The notes below the pieces were generated by a model that saw only the letters and a program-made list of their open reading frames with translations, ran no database searches and was not told the DNA's origin. A stretch of 64,000 bases of DNA from contig OZ234504.1 in the NCBI GenBank assembly GCA_965153455.1, forward strand, positions 7,688,001 to 7,752,000. The letters are read 5' to 3'. This DNA comes from Sphagnum compactum (taxonomy: Eukaryota; Bryophyta; Sphagnopsida; Sphagnales). The stretch's first letter is position 1; every line of letters starts with the position of its first letter. This document shows, piece by piece, positions 47,486 through 61,050 of this stretch. The position numbers were made by a program, and so were the translations under genes.

Positions 47486-48029
47486 ATGATAAAGGTGTTG
47501 AAATACACGAGGGGCATGCCATGATATATATATGTATACATAATTTTTAGTTCTAATTACGCTTCCAAATACATTATTTTATAAGATATACAACAACTAA
47601 TATCCCTTCACATTATCTATAATACATAGAACAACTTTCTATTACTTAACATAACATTCAAATTGTAACCAAACAAAAATTGTACAATAAGGAAATAAAA
47701 TGAGGTAGCTATAATTGAAGTATCAAATCATTTGCATCCTCTTACCTACTTCTAAGTTTTAAATTACAACTTTTATAAACTAGTTTTAAATTATTAAGTG
47801 TTTTTCTATAGGTGTGATTGAGGATCATTTTTTTAATTTATTTTTATCATGAGGGCAAAGCTAGTTATTATGTCAAGGTGTTGTAGACTCAAGTGAATGC
47901 ACAATCCTTGCCCAATAAAGCTATAATGCCCAATCCCACTTTTGTTATGGAATATTAAAATATTATATATTGATCTTATTTTTCAAAAGGACAAAATTCA
48001 GATATGGGCATTTTTACACACTCTTTGGA

Positions 48030-48215
48030 TAAGCATGCATTCACATTCTTTCCTTGGTTGTTGAGAAGCTTGAATTCAATGAGAAATAAATCAATGTAAG
48101 TGGTGTTAATAGAGCCCCTCCTTAAATACGTATTCACACACTTCCTTTGGTTGTTGAAAAGCTTGAACTCAGTGAGAAACAAGTCGATGTAAGTGGTGTT
48201 CATAAAGCCCACCCT
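48030..48215. repeat. Two-copy tandem duplication, unit about 87 bp
   Basis: TTGGTTGTTGAGAAGCTTGAA and TTGGTTGTTGAAAAGCTTGAA start matching units, each running on to GATGTAAGTGGTGTTnATA. Read on the minus strand, both encode similar peptides (NTTYIDLFLTEFKL and NTTYIDLFLIEFKL) in one 81-codon frame. Confidence 0.8.
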
Positions 48216-51200
48216 CCACATGGGTAAAGTAGACGCACTTCAAACTATTAGAATAAGCACTTTGGTAAGAATTATTTTTGTTCTTGTTTTCCTCTCTTCT
48301 TGCGCAAAATACAAAAACAATTTTGAACTTATACCAAGTGAAATTGTGTACACCAGGGACTTTTGTTAAATTAATTTTGATTTGTGGAAAATTTGTGGTC
48401 TAAATCTAACATTCACTTCCTTTGTGAAACATGCCTTCAGCATCCTCACCTATTGTTATTAAGATCTTAAGACATACCTCACACATATGATACTTTTGCA
48501 TCATCAAACCTTATACCCATCCAAAATAGGTGCCCAAATTATATTTAGTGAGTATTCATATTTGTCATTTCAAATTTTAAATTCTGATAAAATCCATCAT
48601 CGAAACCATTTTCATAAATAGCTTGGTATTGTATGAAATAAGTTTTGGATATACACCTATTAATATATAAAGTATTATGTATGAACTCCATTATGGTTGT
48701 ACTCAATATATAAAGTTGTTCCTTATGAAATCCATTATGGCTTTAGTCAGCATTGAAAGATGTGCACTATGTTACACAATAAAATGCATTCCATTGTTCC
48801 TCACATATCTCGCAGTGATTGGAGACCACTATAGACCTTTGTTTAAGGTCTAGTGATGATATTTGGTGCTAAACTACCTCAATAATCACAAATCATAAAG
48901 TGAAAAGGTTGTCATGCACAAGTCAAATAGGCAATCCTCTTTCTTTCTCTAAATTTTCTTTATAAATCTTTATTCATTATTGTTGTTGATTATGAATAAT
49001 AGGTGAGTAAAACTTTTTGTGTGAATTGTTGGTGCAATGGGTACATTTTTTTCAAGGAGAAGTTGTCACTATTTATTTGTTTTTCACATATCCCATTGCA
49101 AGTTGTTGCATAAACACAGACATGTCATCATTTGTAAGGTAACATTCTTAAAGCAAGGTGTTACTAGATATCACATGGGAAAAAAAGGTCAAGTATTTTG
49201 AAAATCAAAATGCTTATTAAAACATGCATTTTTATTTTTTTTGAAGTGCCCTACCTTTTATAGAGGGAAAATTTTCACTTGATCATGTGCACATCACATG
49301 CCCTTTAGATACACTATAATTTTTTTTCTCATGTTTTATGTATTAAATTCCATTTTCATCTTATGTTAAGCTTAACAAGTGATCTCCATCTACATATATT
49401 ATATTTGGTTGTGAGATATTCTCTACACCACCACTTTGCATTATGTGATTAGAAAATGACCTATGTATGATATGTTAATATTATTTGTATTAATTACTAC
49501 ACTTGGAAAATGGCAAATGTATTAAAGGATAACATCCACATGTATACATAATAACATTTTTAAAAAAATTCCCCTTACCCTAAGAGCCTACACCATGTTT
49601 ACTTTTTACACACGTTTACTTTTAATCAAAGCCTTATAATTAGAAATTTGGTCCACTTTAAATGCATCCATCCATTGGGTTCAACTTAATTATTGGGTTC
49701 AAAGTTCACATATTCAAAAATGTTTGATAGAAATTTCATAATAAAGCAAAGGGTGATGAGGTAGCAACACTAAATTAAGCTCATATGAGGTTGCTTATTG
49801 TTGCCCAAGGTTGGATCCTAAGCTTTATTGGCCAAAATATAAATTTTGACAAAACATCAATAGATGCATCTTGTTATATCACTCACAAGGATTTAATTAA
49901 GTATTCATTTAAAAAATTGAAGCTAAGATGTGAACCTTGCAATTTCAAAATAATTTTTAGGGGTCATTATGTGTTAATTTTTTTCACAATGCAAATTTCA
50001 AAAGGTATTTTTTGGGTTGTATAATGTGAGTGAGTCTCTATTTTTCCCACCTTGTTATTATTTAAACAATTAATATCCATAAATTTAAATCGCCCTAAAC
50101 TTAATTTAAATTATATGCTTACATTGAATTTTGGCACCATATATTTGTTTCAATTTTTAGTTTCAATTGACGGTGTTACAGTCAAAAAAGAAGTAAAATC
50201 ATGTGCATGATTAAAGAAATATACATCATGCATGAAATGTTCAAACTTAGTTTTAAAAACACATCAACAAGAATCCCAATACCAAATCACATTTCAATTA
50301 GTGAAGACCATGTTTAGCACCCACAAAGTCATTGCAAACAATGGCTTATTTCGATGGGAAAAATATACAAGAAAAAAATTATATTTTTTAGTTCTAGAAT
50401 CAAAATAAAAAATATTGAAACGAAATCGATTTGGATTTTTTTGATAAATGTGGAAACCTCTCACACACACCTTCCTCTCATCATTTTATGTGATGAGAGG
50501 TAGTTTTCAGCCCTAAAGTTGGGCATGCAACATAACCTTGGTGACACATCCAAACATAAGCCCATAAGTTGGGTAGTCAAGGATTGTCCACAACAATATA
50601 GGGTTAAAACACACTTATACAAGCCAACAAGATTATGTTATAAAAAAATTTGAATACATTTTTAGTCCTTTTCACTTTTTCAAATGAAGGAATTTGTGGA
50701 TGAAATCTTTTACAAATTATATATATATATAATCGTCTCAATATATCATTTTTTCTTTTTAAAAAATAATAAATATGAATTTTTCAAAGTGTGTATATTT
50801 TGCCAAATTTTACGTTTTGTCTTGAAAATTATCATGATTTTGAATCATACCAAAATATGCTTATTATTTTAGGTTTTAATTTCTTATATCATAAGCTACA
50901 ACTCTGTTCTATATGTCATGTATATTACACCCAAATTTACATGTGATAAAAAACTCTTGAAATTTTGAGATTTTGAAACATACTTTGAATTTCTAAAAAT
51001 TAAAAATTCCAGAACATTAAAATTTGTAATGTTTTTAAAATCTTTGTAATAGGTTGTTATCGTGTAAATATTTTTTTGCCACTAATGTTTTTATCTTAAA
51101 ATAACATTTTACCTTAGTCCTTTGCAAAATTGATTGCTTTTGACACAAATGTTGTTCAAAATCAAAAGTCCTTCACTAAAACCAAAACCAAAAATTAAAT

Positions 51201-52729
51201 TTAATGAATTTTTAATTTGAATTCCTTAACACTCATATTAGTCATTTAACACAACTTGCAATGATTAACATAATTTTTAAATGTCAAAACAAAAACATAT
51301 CTACTATAATTTGAAAATTTCAAAACTTTTAACACTCCTATTAATGTGTTTTGAACCTATAGCTATTAATGTAAATTCCTCCTAACCTAGAACCTTTGCC
51401 ACATCATATGTTGCCACCCCTTTCCACAATGCTTGTAGCTCTTTTATTAAGGGTGCCATGTATACATCAAAATTATGCATATTCACAAACTCATTGCCAT
51501 GGATTATTAAAACTAACATGAGAAATATATATTTGGTCATAAGCCCTTGTGAAATATTGCAATTAAAAATCAAGATGGCCAAGTTTATTTTGTGTTTTTC
51601 TTTTCACCAAAAGGATTTATTCCATCATTAACAAGTTTTAACATTACACTATAGGACCTTAAGGTAAACTATAATCACATTGCATCAACATGTGGCCAAG
51701 CTTTACTATTTGTAGCATGTTGAACTAGCCCATTTATACTATTATTGTCATTATGCCACACCACCAGATTTGATGTAACATGGGCCCTAAACATGTGCTT
51801 TAAACAAGGAATGAGAAAGAAATGGCACGTAACTTTAAATGGTATGTTCGACATGCTTAGATTCTTGTGTTGTGATGGCTCTCACTTTGGGCATGTCATC
51901 AGATTTGCATACTCCCCTCAAAACAATACACACCTATTTATGCATGCATAAATTACTTTGTAGTTTAGTCATACCTTTAAAGTTAAAAACTTCACATGAA
52001 ACATGTTTGTAGGTAAACAATTATCCAATGGGAGTATGTACTTATGCAAAAGTAACAACAACTCATCCACACACTTGTTGTCAACCCCATGGACTATGAA
52101 ATTATTCATCATCAACATTGTTGTTGAAGTTTAGTGGATCAAGCTCCCATATACATGAATCTTACAACCTTACTAGATCTACTTCAATGTCTTCTTGATT
52201 TTTAGTTGAAATGTTTTGTTCATATCTACTGTGCTTGTAGGTTTTCCATCATCTACATTTCTTTCAAAGGGCCTGGAATACTTTTAGGGATTGTTGCAAG
52301 TTCATCAACAATGGTAAACACTTGATGTATTACATGATTGGTAGCCATATCTACATTTGAAGACTTAGGGTCATGAATTGGGGTTGACTTTCCACTATCA
52401 AATCACAAGGTAATTGGAACAAATTGTCTAACATTACTTCCATGTGAACACCCTCATCTAGTTGCACTTCCCATGGAGGAGATCTTGCTTGTCATGGTGC
52501 ACTTGTTGTTCAATTTTCATCAAAATCATCCATGTGGCCTAGTCTTTCCAGATTTAGGACTAAAGATGCCTCCCAAATTTGATCAAATGACAAGTTACAT
52601 TTCTATTAACTTAGGCCTCAATCCCCCTTGGCACATGTTGCATGGACACTTCATCTTTCGCACTTTATATTTTTGGGCCTATATATGAAAGCTCTCAATC
52701 CCATAACTTATCATCTTGATGTCTTTGCC

Positions 52730-53030
52730 TATCTATGTGTTACAATGGATTTTCCATCTATTTTAGCACTTGCAATGAGAGTTTTAGGGGTTTGAAAAAT
52801 AAGTAAGCCCCCAAGATTATATAGCTTGATGATCTTCAAAACTCCCACACCTCTCCATGTGGTGCAATGGAATTTCCATTTGCTTTGCCACTTATAGTGA
52901 AAGTTTCAAGCATTTGAAAAAAAAAATCCTACCCCTAAATCATATAAGTTTGATTATTTTCAAAATTCCCATGCTTTTCCATGTGGTGTAGTGTAATCTC
53001 CACTTACTTTGCCATTACAATGTGAGTTGA
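52730..53030. repeat. Three-copy tandem array, unit about 121 bp
   Basis: Units share CCATGTGGTGnAnTGnAAT, TCCATTTGCTTTGCCACTTA-like text and a following AAAGTTT and TTTTCAAAA segment, at about 52740, 52860 and 52980. Confidence 0.75.
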
Positions 53031-53698
53031 ATAAGCATATTGTTAATTTTAAACTTTCAAATGAATTTAATTATGGAAATTAAACAACCTAAGCAAATTG
53101 GTGTTTAGTTATGTGATGAACACATCTCATGATAGACTTGTATTTAGTCAATACTTGTGCATTTGAAGCTAACTTGACTTTGTCAAAGTTGGGCATTCAT
53201 GCAACCTCATTTGAACATCATGATCAGGATGGTTGGCATTCTAAACCTTTACAGTATTTCCTTACTTTTGAAAAATGACAATAGCCAATAAGTTTGTAAA
53301 TTTGTCAATCATGTGATCATTACAATAAAAAAATTAAGCTATTCACAATAATTTATAGGCTACAAATTCTTTGATTAGGATGAACCAATGGTATCATTGT
53401 CCACTCAAACAAAATACAAAACAAATACAAATAATACCATAGAGTTCGAACATGACTAGAAACTCAACAATGTATTTATAGAAAAAGAAAAGCAAAGGTG
53501 TTAGACTTGTAGTAGCAAATGTGGACTTAATGGTTATTGTATGTCCATAGACAAATATGTCGAAGGGGATGGAAGTTCTTTTGCAAAATTTGTGAGGAGC
53601 TTAATATAGTTATGAATTAGCAAGAGGTGTACAATGTTAAAACATCTCGTAGTTCACTAAAAAATGGCCTGCATGTTAGTCTTGGATGAAACAATACA

Positions 53699-55241
53699 CA
53701 CTAGTAGAAAAAACATCGTTTGCAATTATCGTTGGTAACTAAATTTTAGTCGCAAGCGATGCAATGACAAAAAATCAGCATAATAGCAAACAATCACTAG
53801 TTACAGATAACAAATGAAATATTTTTTTGTAGAATACAAGTATGGAGATTTTATACATATCCAGGGATGAGTTCTTACAACTACACTTGCAACTACACTT
53901 GTGACTATAGTGCACACTAATATGTTCATACGTGATAGCCTAAGAATATGACACGTGGCATCATTTCGATTTCTCAAAATATTTTGCCAAATAATGTTTT
54001 TTTCAACCATCCGATTAAAGTAATTAGATTGTGCCACATGGTGGCCTAAAAATGTGCCACATGGCAACTTAAAATTCTTTATAATCATTTAGGGTTAGTT
54101 TACGGTTGGACCATTTATGATAGGCTATGTGGCACCTAGGCCAAGCCTAGGTTAAAGGCCTAGGTTAAGCCACCTCTAGCCTAGTTAGGTGCTTAAGGTA
54201 CCTAGTTTAGTTTTGGGCTAGGCCATTTACAATATGCCATGTGGCACCTAGGTTAAACATAGGCCACCTAGCCATAGGTCTAGCCTAGGTAGGTAAGTAG
54301 GTAGGTAGGTAGGTAGGTAGGTTTAGGTCTAAATTTTTTACAACAAAATCCTATTTTATTTGAATTTTAACCTTTTGGGTGGAACCTATTTGATTAGTTC
54401 CTCCCATATGGCAATTGAAAAATTTGAATGTGTTTATTCCACCAAACCAACCTACTTACATGATTTTTAAACTTGAAAGGGAAGACAAACAATATGGGAT
54501 AAAATTTTTGTTGTAGCCTAGTCGCATAGTTGTAGCCTAGTTGCAATTAATCCCTAGCACGTACTATTACATAGCCTACCTACTAAGTAGCATAAGTTTT
54601 TATTAGGTACTTATTTAAATAGTTTCTAAATAATTATTTATAATTAAACAACCTATTAGGTAGCTAGTGGGTATGTAGGTATATATGTATGTAGGTACTT
54701 AATAATTAAATAGGTAGGTATGTAAGGTGTATGTACATAGTAAGTAATTAAGTAGCTAGGTATGTACATAATAGGTAGGTACGTAGGGTGTGTGTACCTA
54801 GTAAGCAAGTAGATAGTAGGTAGGTAGGTACGTAGTGAATGCAGGTAGGTATGTAAGTGGTACGTACGTAAATATATAATAGGTTGGTAGATGGTATGTA
54901 GGTAGGTATTTAGTAGGTAGGTATATACATATAGGTACATATGTATTATTAAATAGTCTATATGTGTAACTACTAAGTAGCACATGTACCTTATGCAACT
55001 ATTATGTGACTACTTTGTTTGCATATGCAACTAAACGTATATACGATGTTGTAAAAAATACAAAGACATCATGAAAAATCAACCTATTGCAATGATGAAA
55101 TAGGTCATAGTTGCAACTAGTTGAAAGGAAGACCACAATCCATCCAAATTTGAAAAATAGTTGCATAAGCAACCATTCATAGTCATAGGCGACATTTAGT
55201 CGCACATGGAATGGTTGCAAATCACAGGATTTTTACTAGTG
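53699..55241. mobile_element. Non-autonomous CACTA (CMC/EnSpm) transposon
   Basis: The ends are inverted: CACTAGTAGAAAAAAC at 53699 and, at 55228-55241, ATTTTTACTAGTG, the reverse complement of CACTAGTAAAAAT. It is flanked by the 3-bp duplication ACA (53696-53698 and 55242-55244), the length CACTA transposases make. Subterminal TTTAGTCGCA motifs occur near both ends (about 53747 and about 55196). The 1543-bp body has no transposase; it holds TAGG/TAGGTATG repeats and CCTAGGTT-rich text, so it depends on an outside transposase. Confidence 0.88.
54287..54950. repeat. GTAG microsatellite and diverged TAGGTA arrays inside the CACTA element
   Basis: A pure GTAG run at about 54287-54322, then irregular GTAGGTAnGTA repeats at about 54655-54945. 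The long minus-strand Tyr/Leu/Thr-rich frame here (54985-54656) is a product of this array, not a gene. Confidence 0.85.
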
Positions 55242-55244
55242 ACA

Positions 55245-57030
55245 CCAAAGTGGTGTAAAAGTGGGTCTGGGTACACTAAATTGGTGTTGGATATTGGAGT
55301 TTCAAGAAACATGATAAACAAAAAAATACTTGCTACTAGGTGGGTGTTTGCATTTATTGCTTTCACATTTTTTGCTACTGATTGGCTAGTCGCATTAATT
55401 GGCGCACATGTGGGGTTGACATGATTATTCGGTGTTTAATGTTTAGTATGTATAGTTCATGGGGTGGGGGGAGGGAAAAACTTATAACACAACAAGGTGA
55501 AAGCATGGTAAAGTCTACACAAAAAGTAATGTAAACAACAAAATACATGGGTCCTTGAATAAAAGGGCTAATAAGTAGATGATTTTATGGGGATAATAAA
55601 ATTATTTTTGGGCACATTATTTCTAAACTCTTGTTTGCATGGACTTTAAAAACTAAATTGTTGTAATCATGTTTTTTAAAGTATTTGTAAGTACTTGAAT
55701 TGGACCTAAAATTTGTGGCAATTTGAAAAATAAAGTTCAAATACTTGAAAATAGGTGAAATATTTTTGCAAATATTTGGTTTTTTTTCAAATACCTCAAT
55801 ATTGATGTGGTGAACATTCTAATATATATTTTTTGGTTAATAAATTGTTTTTTCATAATTAATTCAAATCATCCCTAACATTTTGAAAAGTGACATCATT
55901 GTTGGGGATACTTTTGGGGTATTTTTTCAAGTCTAAATGATATGACACAAATTATTTTGAGAAGCTAGAGGGAGGCTAAAGATGCCCATGACCACTCACA
56001 TTTTGGTTTGTAAAAGTGAATATGTCCACTTTGTTTTGCTACGAGGGGGGTTCCTTTTGGAGATCTTTAGAGTTTTCGAAATATGGAGGGATTGAAAGAG
56101 TGACAACTCTATGTATAGCAAGGATTTAGTGCGAGATTAAATGTTTGCATATCTCCTTGAATGCAGTTGGTACCTTGATTATCCTAAAAATAATACACCA
56201 CGTTTAAAAATGGAAATTCAAGATAAATATGACCTCGGCTTCATTGAGCACCTAGGAGAATAAAAAAAAGACACTCCTAGAAGGAGGAAATCTGATGGCA
56301 ACAAGATGAGGGGGAAAGGTAAGGCATTTGATTTTGTACCAAATTTGCAAGACAAAGAAGATCTTGGACAAAAATCTTAAAAGCAAAAAGACAACATCTT
56401 CCCTTTCAGTTTTCTTATGGATGTTCATGTTATCACCATTCATCAAAATCCAACAATTTTGGAGTAGGATTCAAGACATTTCCAAGAGTTTAGTTCTCCA
56501 TAGCAAAAACATTGAAATGTAATAAAGGTGGAGCAAACCTTTGGTGCGGGAACTTCTAGTGTTGCTAAAAAGATTTTCATGTTGATTCCTCTTGAAATAT
56601 AACCTCTTGTAGACAACTTCTTCATGAAGAAATAAATAAATGTTTTTTGGCCCTTTGTTTTTGCATCTTGGATAGAGATTGAGGAGTGGCCAAAATAATA
56701 TATCAAGATTACTAATTTCATGAAGAAAGTAATCCAAGACCTATGCAAGTACTTTTGGAATTTGTCTTTTCAAGTGGAGGAAGGGAAAAAAGTTGAAAAA
56801 AATCATAATTTATGAAGATATCCACAATCCACAATTTTGATAGATTTCAAGCTCTTTTAAAGCAAATTTTAACACCAAAAGTTGAAGTTTGAAAGTTTTT
56901 TTGGCTTTCATTCTTCAAGTTTTGGCATTGAAATTTAAACTTTCCATCACTTCCCAATTTTTTGTTTGCATCCTTTTCATCTTTGTTGCATTCAAGCGGT
57001 ATATATTTTTTTCTTATGTGTTTTCCACGT
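55245..57030. other. AT-rich spacer, no gene seen
   Basis: Only short low-complexity frames; nothing recognisable. Confidence 0.5.
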
Positions 57031-57043
57031 TGAATTTTTCTAG

Positions 57044-57300
57044 GTGTCTTTTCAAAACAAGGTTGATTTCATTTTGCCTGATGTTCCACACATTTTCGAG
57101 TTCGCATCCTTTGATTCCTATTTGGAACATGCATGTATAAGACTTCATCAAGTCCATTGTCATTTCGCAAACAAATTTTCATATAATAGTGGTGTTGTGA
57201 TCATCATGCATGTTGATGATCTGTGAGTACTAAACGAAATTATATCTTTCTTTGACAAATATCATTTGAAAATTAGGATGAAATGGATGGTTGTCAATTA
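57044..57300 (+). pseudogene. Possible Copia-type reverse transcriptase remnant
   Basis: The plus frame reads FDSYLEHACIRL and then VVIIMHVDDL, followed by a stop and VLNEIISFFDKYHLKIRMKW. The spacing and the VDDL motif resemble the Copia RT active site and the sequence after it. One catalytic box with weak flanks is thin evidence. Confidence 0.4.
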
Positions 57301-60180
57301 CATTCCAGAATTTAGTAACCAAGGTCTGACATATCAAGTAACAATTTAATGATATAACAACAAACTAATTTATTTTTTGGTAGCCTAAAAGTTGGATCAA
57401 AAGTTTCTCCTTTGAGGATTGCAATTCTCTTGAGTCATCTCATAATTTTTGATTACTCATGTTCAAGATGTTTTTTACCTCTCTTATGATATCACTCTTT
57501 GTCACAATAAGTGTTTCATTATCATAAGCTTTGAGGGAACTTCGTGATACCTCTCCCATTTCAAATGTTTTCATCAACTAAAACATTTTTTTTATTTGTT
57601 GCAATTTTTTTATGTTCAAGCTTTAATTTACTTCTCACATTATTTAATGTTGGACTTCAATTAAAGTTATTTAGCAAATTGCTCTACTAATTCCTCCATT
57701 GCATTTGAATGTCAAGAGAACACTAAAAATGAGATGCGAAGAAAAGTTTAGTGTCGCTATGGGTAACTAGAGTACATTGGAGCCATTTAAATTGCTCCAA
57801 TTTGAAGCCATGGAATGCCATGTGGTTAGGGCACATGGATCTGTTGATGACATGGAAAAATATTTTTGTGTGTATTAGAAAATATTCTCCCATGTCAATA
57901 GGATTTGTCAAAAAAAAGTCCTTTGACATGGATAAAATATATTAAAAATATTTATTTCACGGTCACGGTCACGTTCACAAACTCACCAAATAACATCCCT
58001 TTTGGTTCACTCAAGATAGTTGTTAATATTAATTTTTACTGCCTTTTGTTAGCAGTAGAAAAAACAATTCAATTAACCATCATGGTTAGTGATGAAATTT
58101 GAGCCTAATAGAAAATTGTCCCTTGACCATTTACCATCCATCTTTCATGGTGCATTCATGAGTGCTGGTTCATTTTGGCTCAATGAATGAAGTAATTCGA
58201 GCTTCAAAACAAGCAACCAAACCCTAGCTCCCAAAATCAATGAGCATACCAAACCCCAATGTCATTAGCATCATAAACTTTAATGTTTTATTTGGGTCAA
58301 ATTTGTGATGTAACCAAAGTGGTGATGATTCACATGAAGATCTCGCCAAATTTGGCTATAAACTAAATATGATAATATAATTTTATTAACATCCTTTTGT
58401 TATTTTAACTACACTTGAACCATGTATAGAAATTTGGCAAATTTTCTTAATTTTTGATCGAATTACGACTATTGATAGTCTCAAAAAGCACTTGATAATA
58501 GCACTTTAAGGTTTTAGGATAACTTTTTGACTACATATATAACTAGCAAAAAAAGGCTCTCACAAAGCAATGAACCTTGTAAAAAGCTTTGCACACTTGT
58601 TTCTATTGTTGTTGACAATGAAATTCCGGTAGGATGATGTGTGTGAATCCATGGTAGGAAGCATGTTATTCCTATTGGTCTAAAAAAAAGATCGGCACTT
58701 TCCAAAGCATGAGGAAACTGCCATGTTGAGAATCGTTAGTCAAAATTATGGCAAGCAAACATCACTAATTCTCAAAAAGAGTCTCGAAATGTTTTGAAAG
58801 TATAAGAAGATTACTAGTGGAAATCACAAGTCATAAGTCACAACCTGCACTGATTGTGGCCTCAGTGATCATTTGTTATGCACTCGGCAGATTTAATCCA
58901 TACATCATGCGGATCTGCACACGTTTGGTGGCATCTTGTTGTTATTGTTGCAGTTTTGTATTTGCACTTTGTGTTGTTGATCAATGTGCTGAACCCTAAA
59001 CCTTAATATGTATCCTAATTTTTACACTCCCTTTCTGTTATTATCACCAAAAAGGAGGGCAATACTAAATCCACAACCACTCTTGATAAAAAGACACATT
59101 AACAATCAACATTTGGATAATTCCAAAGCAAAATTGTACAAACAGTTTAACATTGAGCTAAACAGCAACTATAGAATCTAAAGTATGGACCATGAAGAAT
59201 TAGCTCGCTCTGGTTTCTCTCTTTTGAGCCCACTAGATAAGTTATGGTAGTTCTCATTCTCGACTCGTAATCCCAGAAATAATCCACATTCCCACAACTT
59301 GATTTTGGGAAGTTGTACAAAGAGATCACAACAACTCAAATCACCCATTGTAGTAGGTATGTTCAAACAATTCCAGGGTTCTTCAAGGTACACAACAATT
59401 CCCTTTAAAGCTCCCCCCTAAGTGGGTACTCCTTCTCACCCCACTTAACCACTTTGTCCCAATATTGTAGCAATACTCTCCCCCAAACCCTACTGCCATA
59501 ACAATTCCGCTCTCGAAACCCTTTCTTTGTTCATCACTTTCTTCAACTGGTCCCTAAATCATGCAACATATTCTGTCTATACTTGATAGAAGGCTATGGT
59601 GTAGCAGAAGAACAAGGCCTTCTATCCTAAAATTCCATGGAATTAGGGCATTCAGCCCTCACAGACCTCCTTACTAGAACCTATTTAAGTAAGGATCCAC
59701 AGCAAACATATATTCACGAACTTAAAAGCTTGCCCAAAAAATAAATGTAAGAGCCAAAAAAAAAGCAACTCAATGTCTAATGCTGGAACTTAGCTTCACA
59801 TGAGTCGAAGATCCCCTCAAATATATTGTAGCGCTTGCATTCCATCAACCACAAGCTCCAAAACAATGAAAGATTCTCATCTGATCAACGCGAAGTGTCG
59901 TCACAACCATGAAGAAAGAAAAACAAAACTCATCACTTGCAAGCAACAAAACATCACAAAAACAAAAAATACAACAAATGCAGAGCAATGGCACCCTCAA
60001 CGCCTCATGATACGCCTCGTGATGATCAACTATCCCTTGTTTTGGTGCTTTCCACCAGTCCAAAATATCGCAGCCCTTTGTCCATTAGGTTACATCTTCA
60101 TCCAAACCTTTACTTAAGCCTTGGTCACACTGAAAAAGAACTGACACATTTTCAAGTTACACTACAACCAGCACTTTGAG
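57301..60180. other. AT-rich spacer, no gene seen
   Basis: Contains a fourth, diverged copy of the palindrome repeat at about 58300-58460 (GCCAAATTTGGC at 58345-58356). Otherwise only short frames without recognisable domains. Confidence 0.5.
58300..58460 (+). repeat. Dispersed repeat copy 4
   Basis: TTTGTGATGTAACCAAAGTGG, the palindrome core GCCAAATTTGGC at 58345-58356 and CTTGAACCATGTATAGAAATTT match copies 2 and 3 in the same order. Confidence 0.7.
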
Positions 60181-60189
60181 GCAATTCTG

Positions 60190-60385
60190 GACATCCTGAT
60201 GATGCCTAATGGTGATCAATGCCCTAGTAGAAAGAAAGACATGCACTCTCCTGCACATCATGATGATGCTTGGTGATCATCAATGCCCTAGTGAAAGAAA
60301 GACATGATGGAATCTGCTGCACATCATGATGATGCCTGATGATCAATGCCTTAGTGCGAACAAAACATGCAATCTGCATTTTGAG
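60190..60385. repeat. Three-copy tandem array, unit about 65-72 bp
   Basis: Each unit has CATCnTGATGATGCnT, TGATCAATGCCnTAGT and AAAGACATG-like text, at about 60195, 60258 and 60325. Confidence 0.8.
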
Positions 60386-61050
60386 CATCCTTGAAGCAGC
60401 TGAAAAAAAGCTTCATTATGTAGTACTGGTTACAGCAGATATGCAATTCCACGACTGTCTGAAACTTGTAGCCTGCTGAGCTGCAACCAACTTAAGAACT
60501 CAAAGCTCCAGCTTTTGTGTTGATGATTGATGGTGTTAGCTTGCTGGATCCAACAAGTCAGGGTTAGAACTTCTTAGATTGAGCTTATGAGGGGGATCAG
60601 TTGGAGAGATGATCAAAAGAACTGCATCTTGAATAAGAGGAACTCGACTGTCATGTCCGAAATTCTAGTAAACATCTACAACTAAGAAGTAGTTAGTTGC
60701 AAAGAGTTCTAAGGAGGGGACAACAGAGCATGCCAGACTTTCTTTCCTCATGTACTCTGTTTAGAACCAGGCTCCCCCTTGGTTTCTGGTAGTGACTCGT
60801 CTTCTGGAATAAGAAATTATGGAGAAAAAGATTACAACCCTTCAAAAGTTACATGAATTTGCAGCAATCCACAAAGTTTTTAGCTATGATCTGAACCTTG
60901 ATGCAAGGAAAGATTGGAAGATCTGATGGAAGTCCCAACTCCAAAAATTGCAACTTCAATTTGGAGTTGGAATCCCAGTTTTTGGTAGCACACGATGGCA
61001 TGCACCCATCACCAGGAATTTGGAAATTGACCCACCTCTTGAAGAGCGTT

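Larger units (their letters stand above)
47486..53698. other. AT-rich spacer, no gene seen
   Basis: Strongly AT-rich, with only short frames and no recognisable protein domain. Contains a two-unit duplication at about 48035-48210 and a three-unit array at about 52730-53030. It probably consists of old, unrecognisable transposon remains. Confidence 0.5.

Noticed and set aside
54656-54998. 109-codon minus-strand Tyr/Thr/Leu-rich frame
   Set aside because: It is the translation of a TAGGTA-type array inside the CACTA element.
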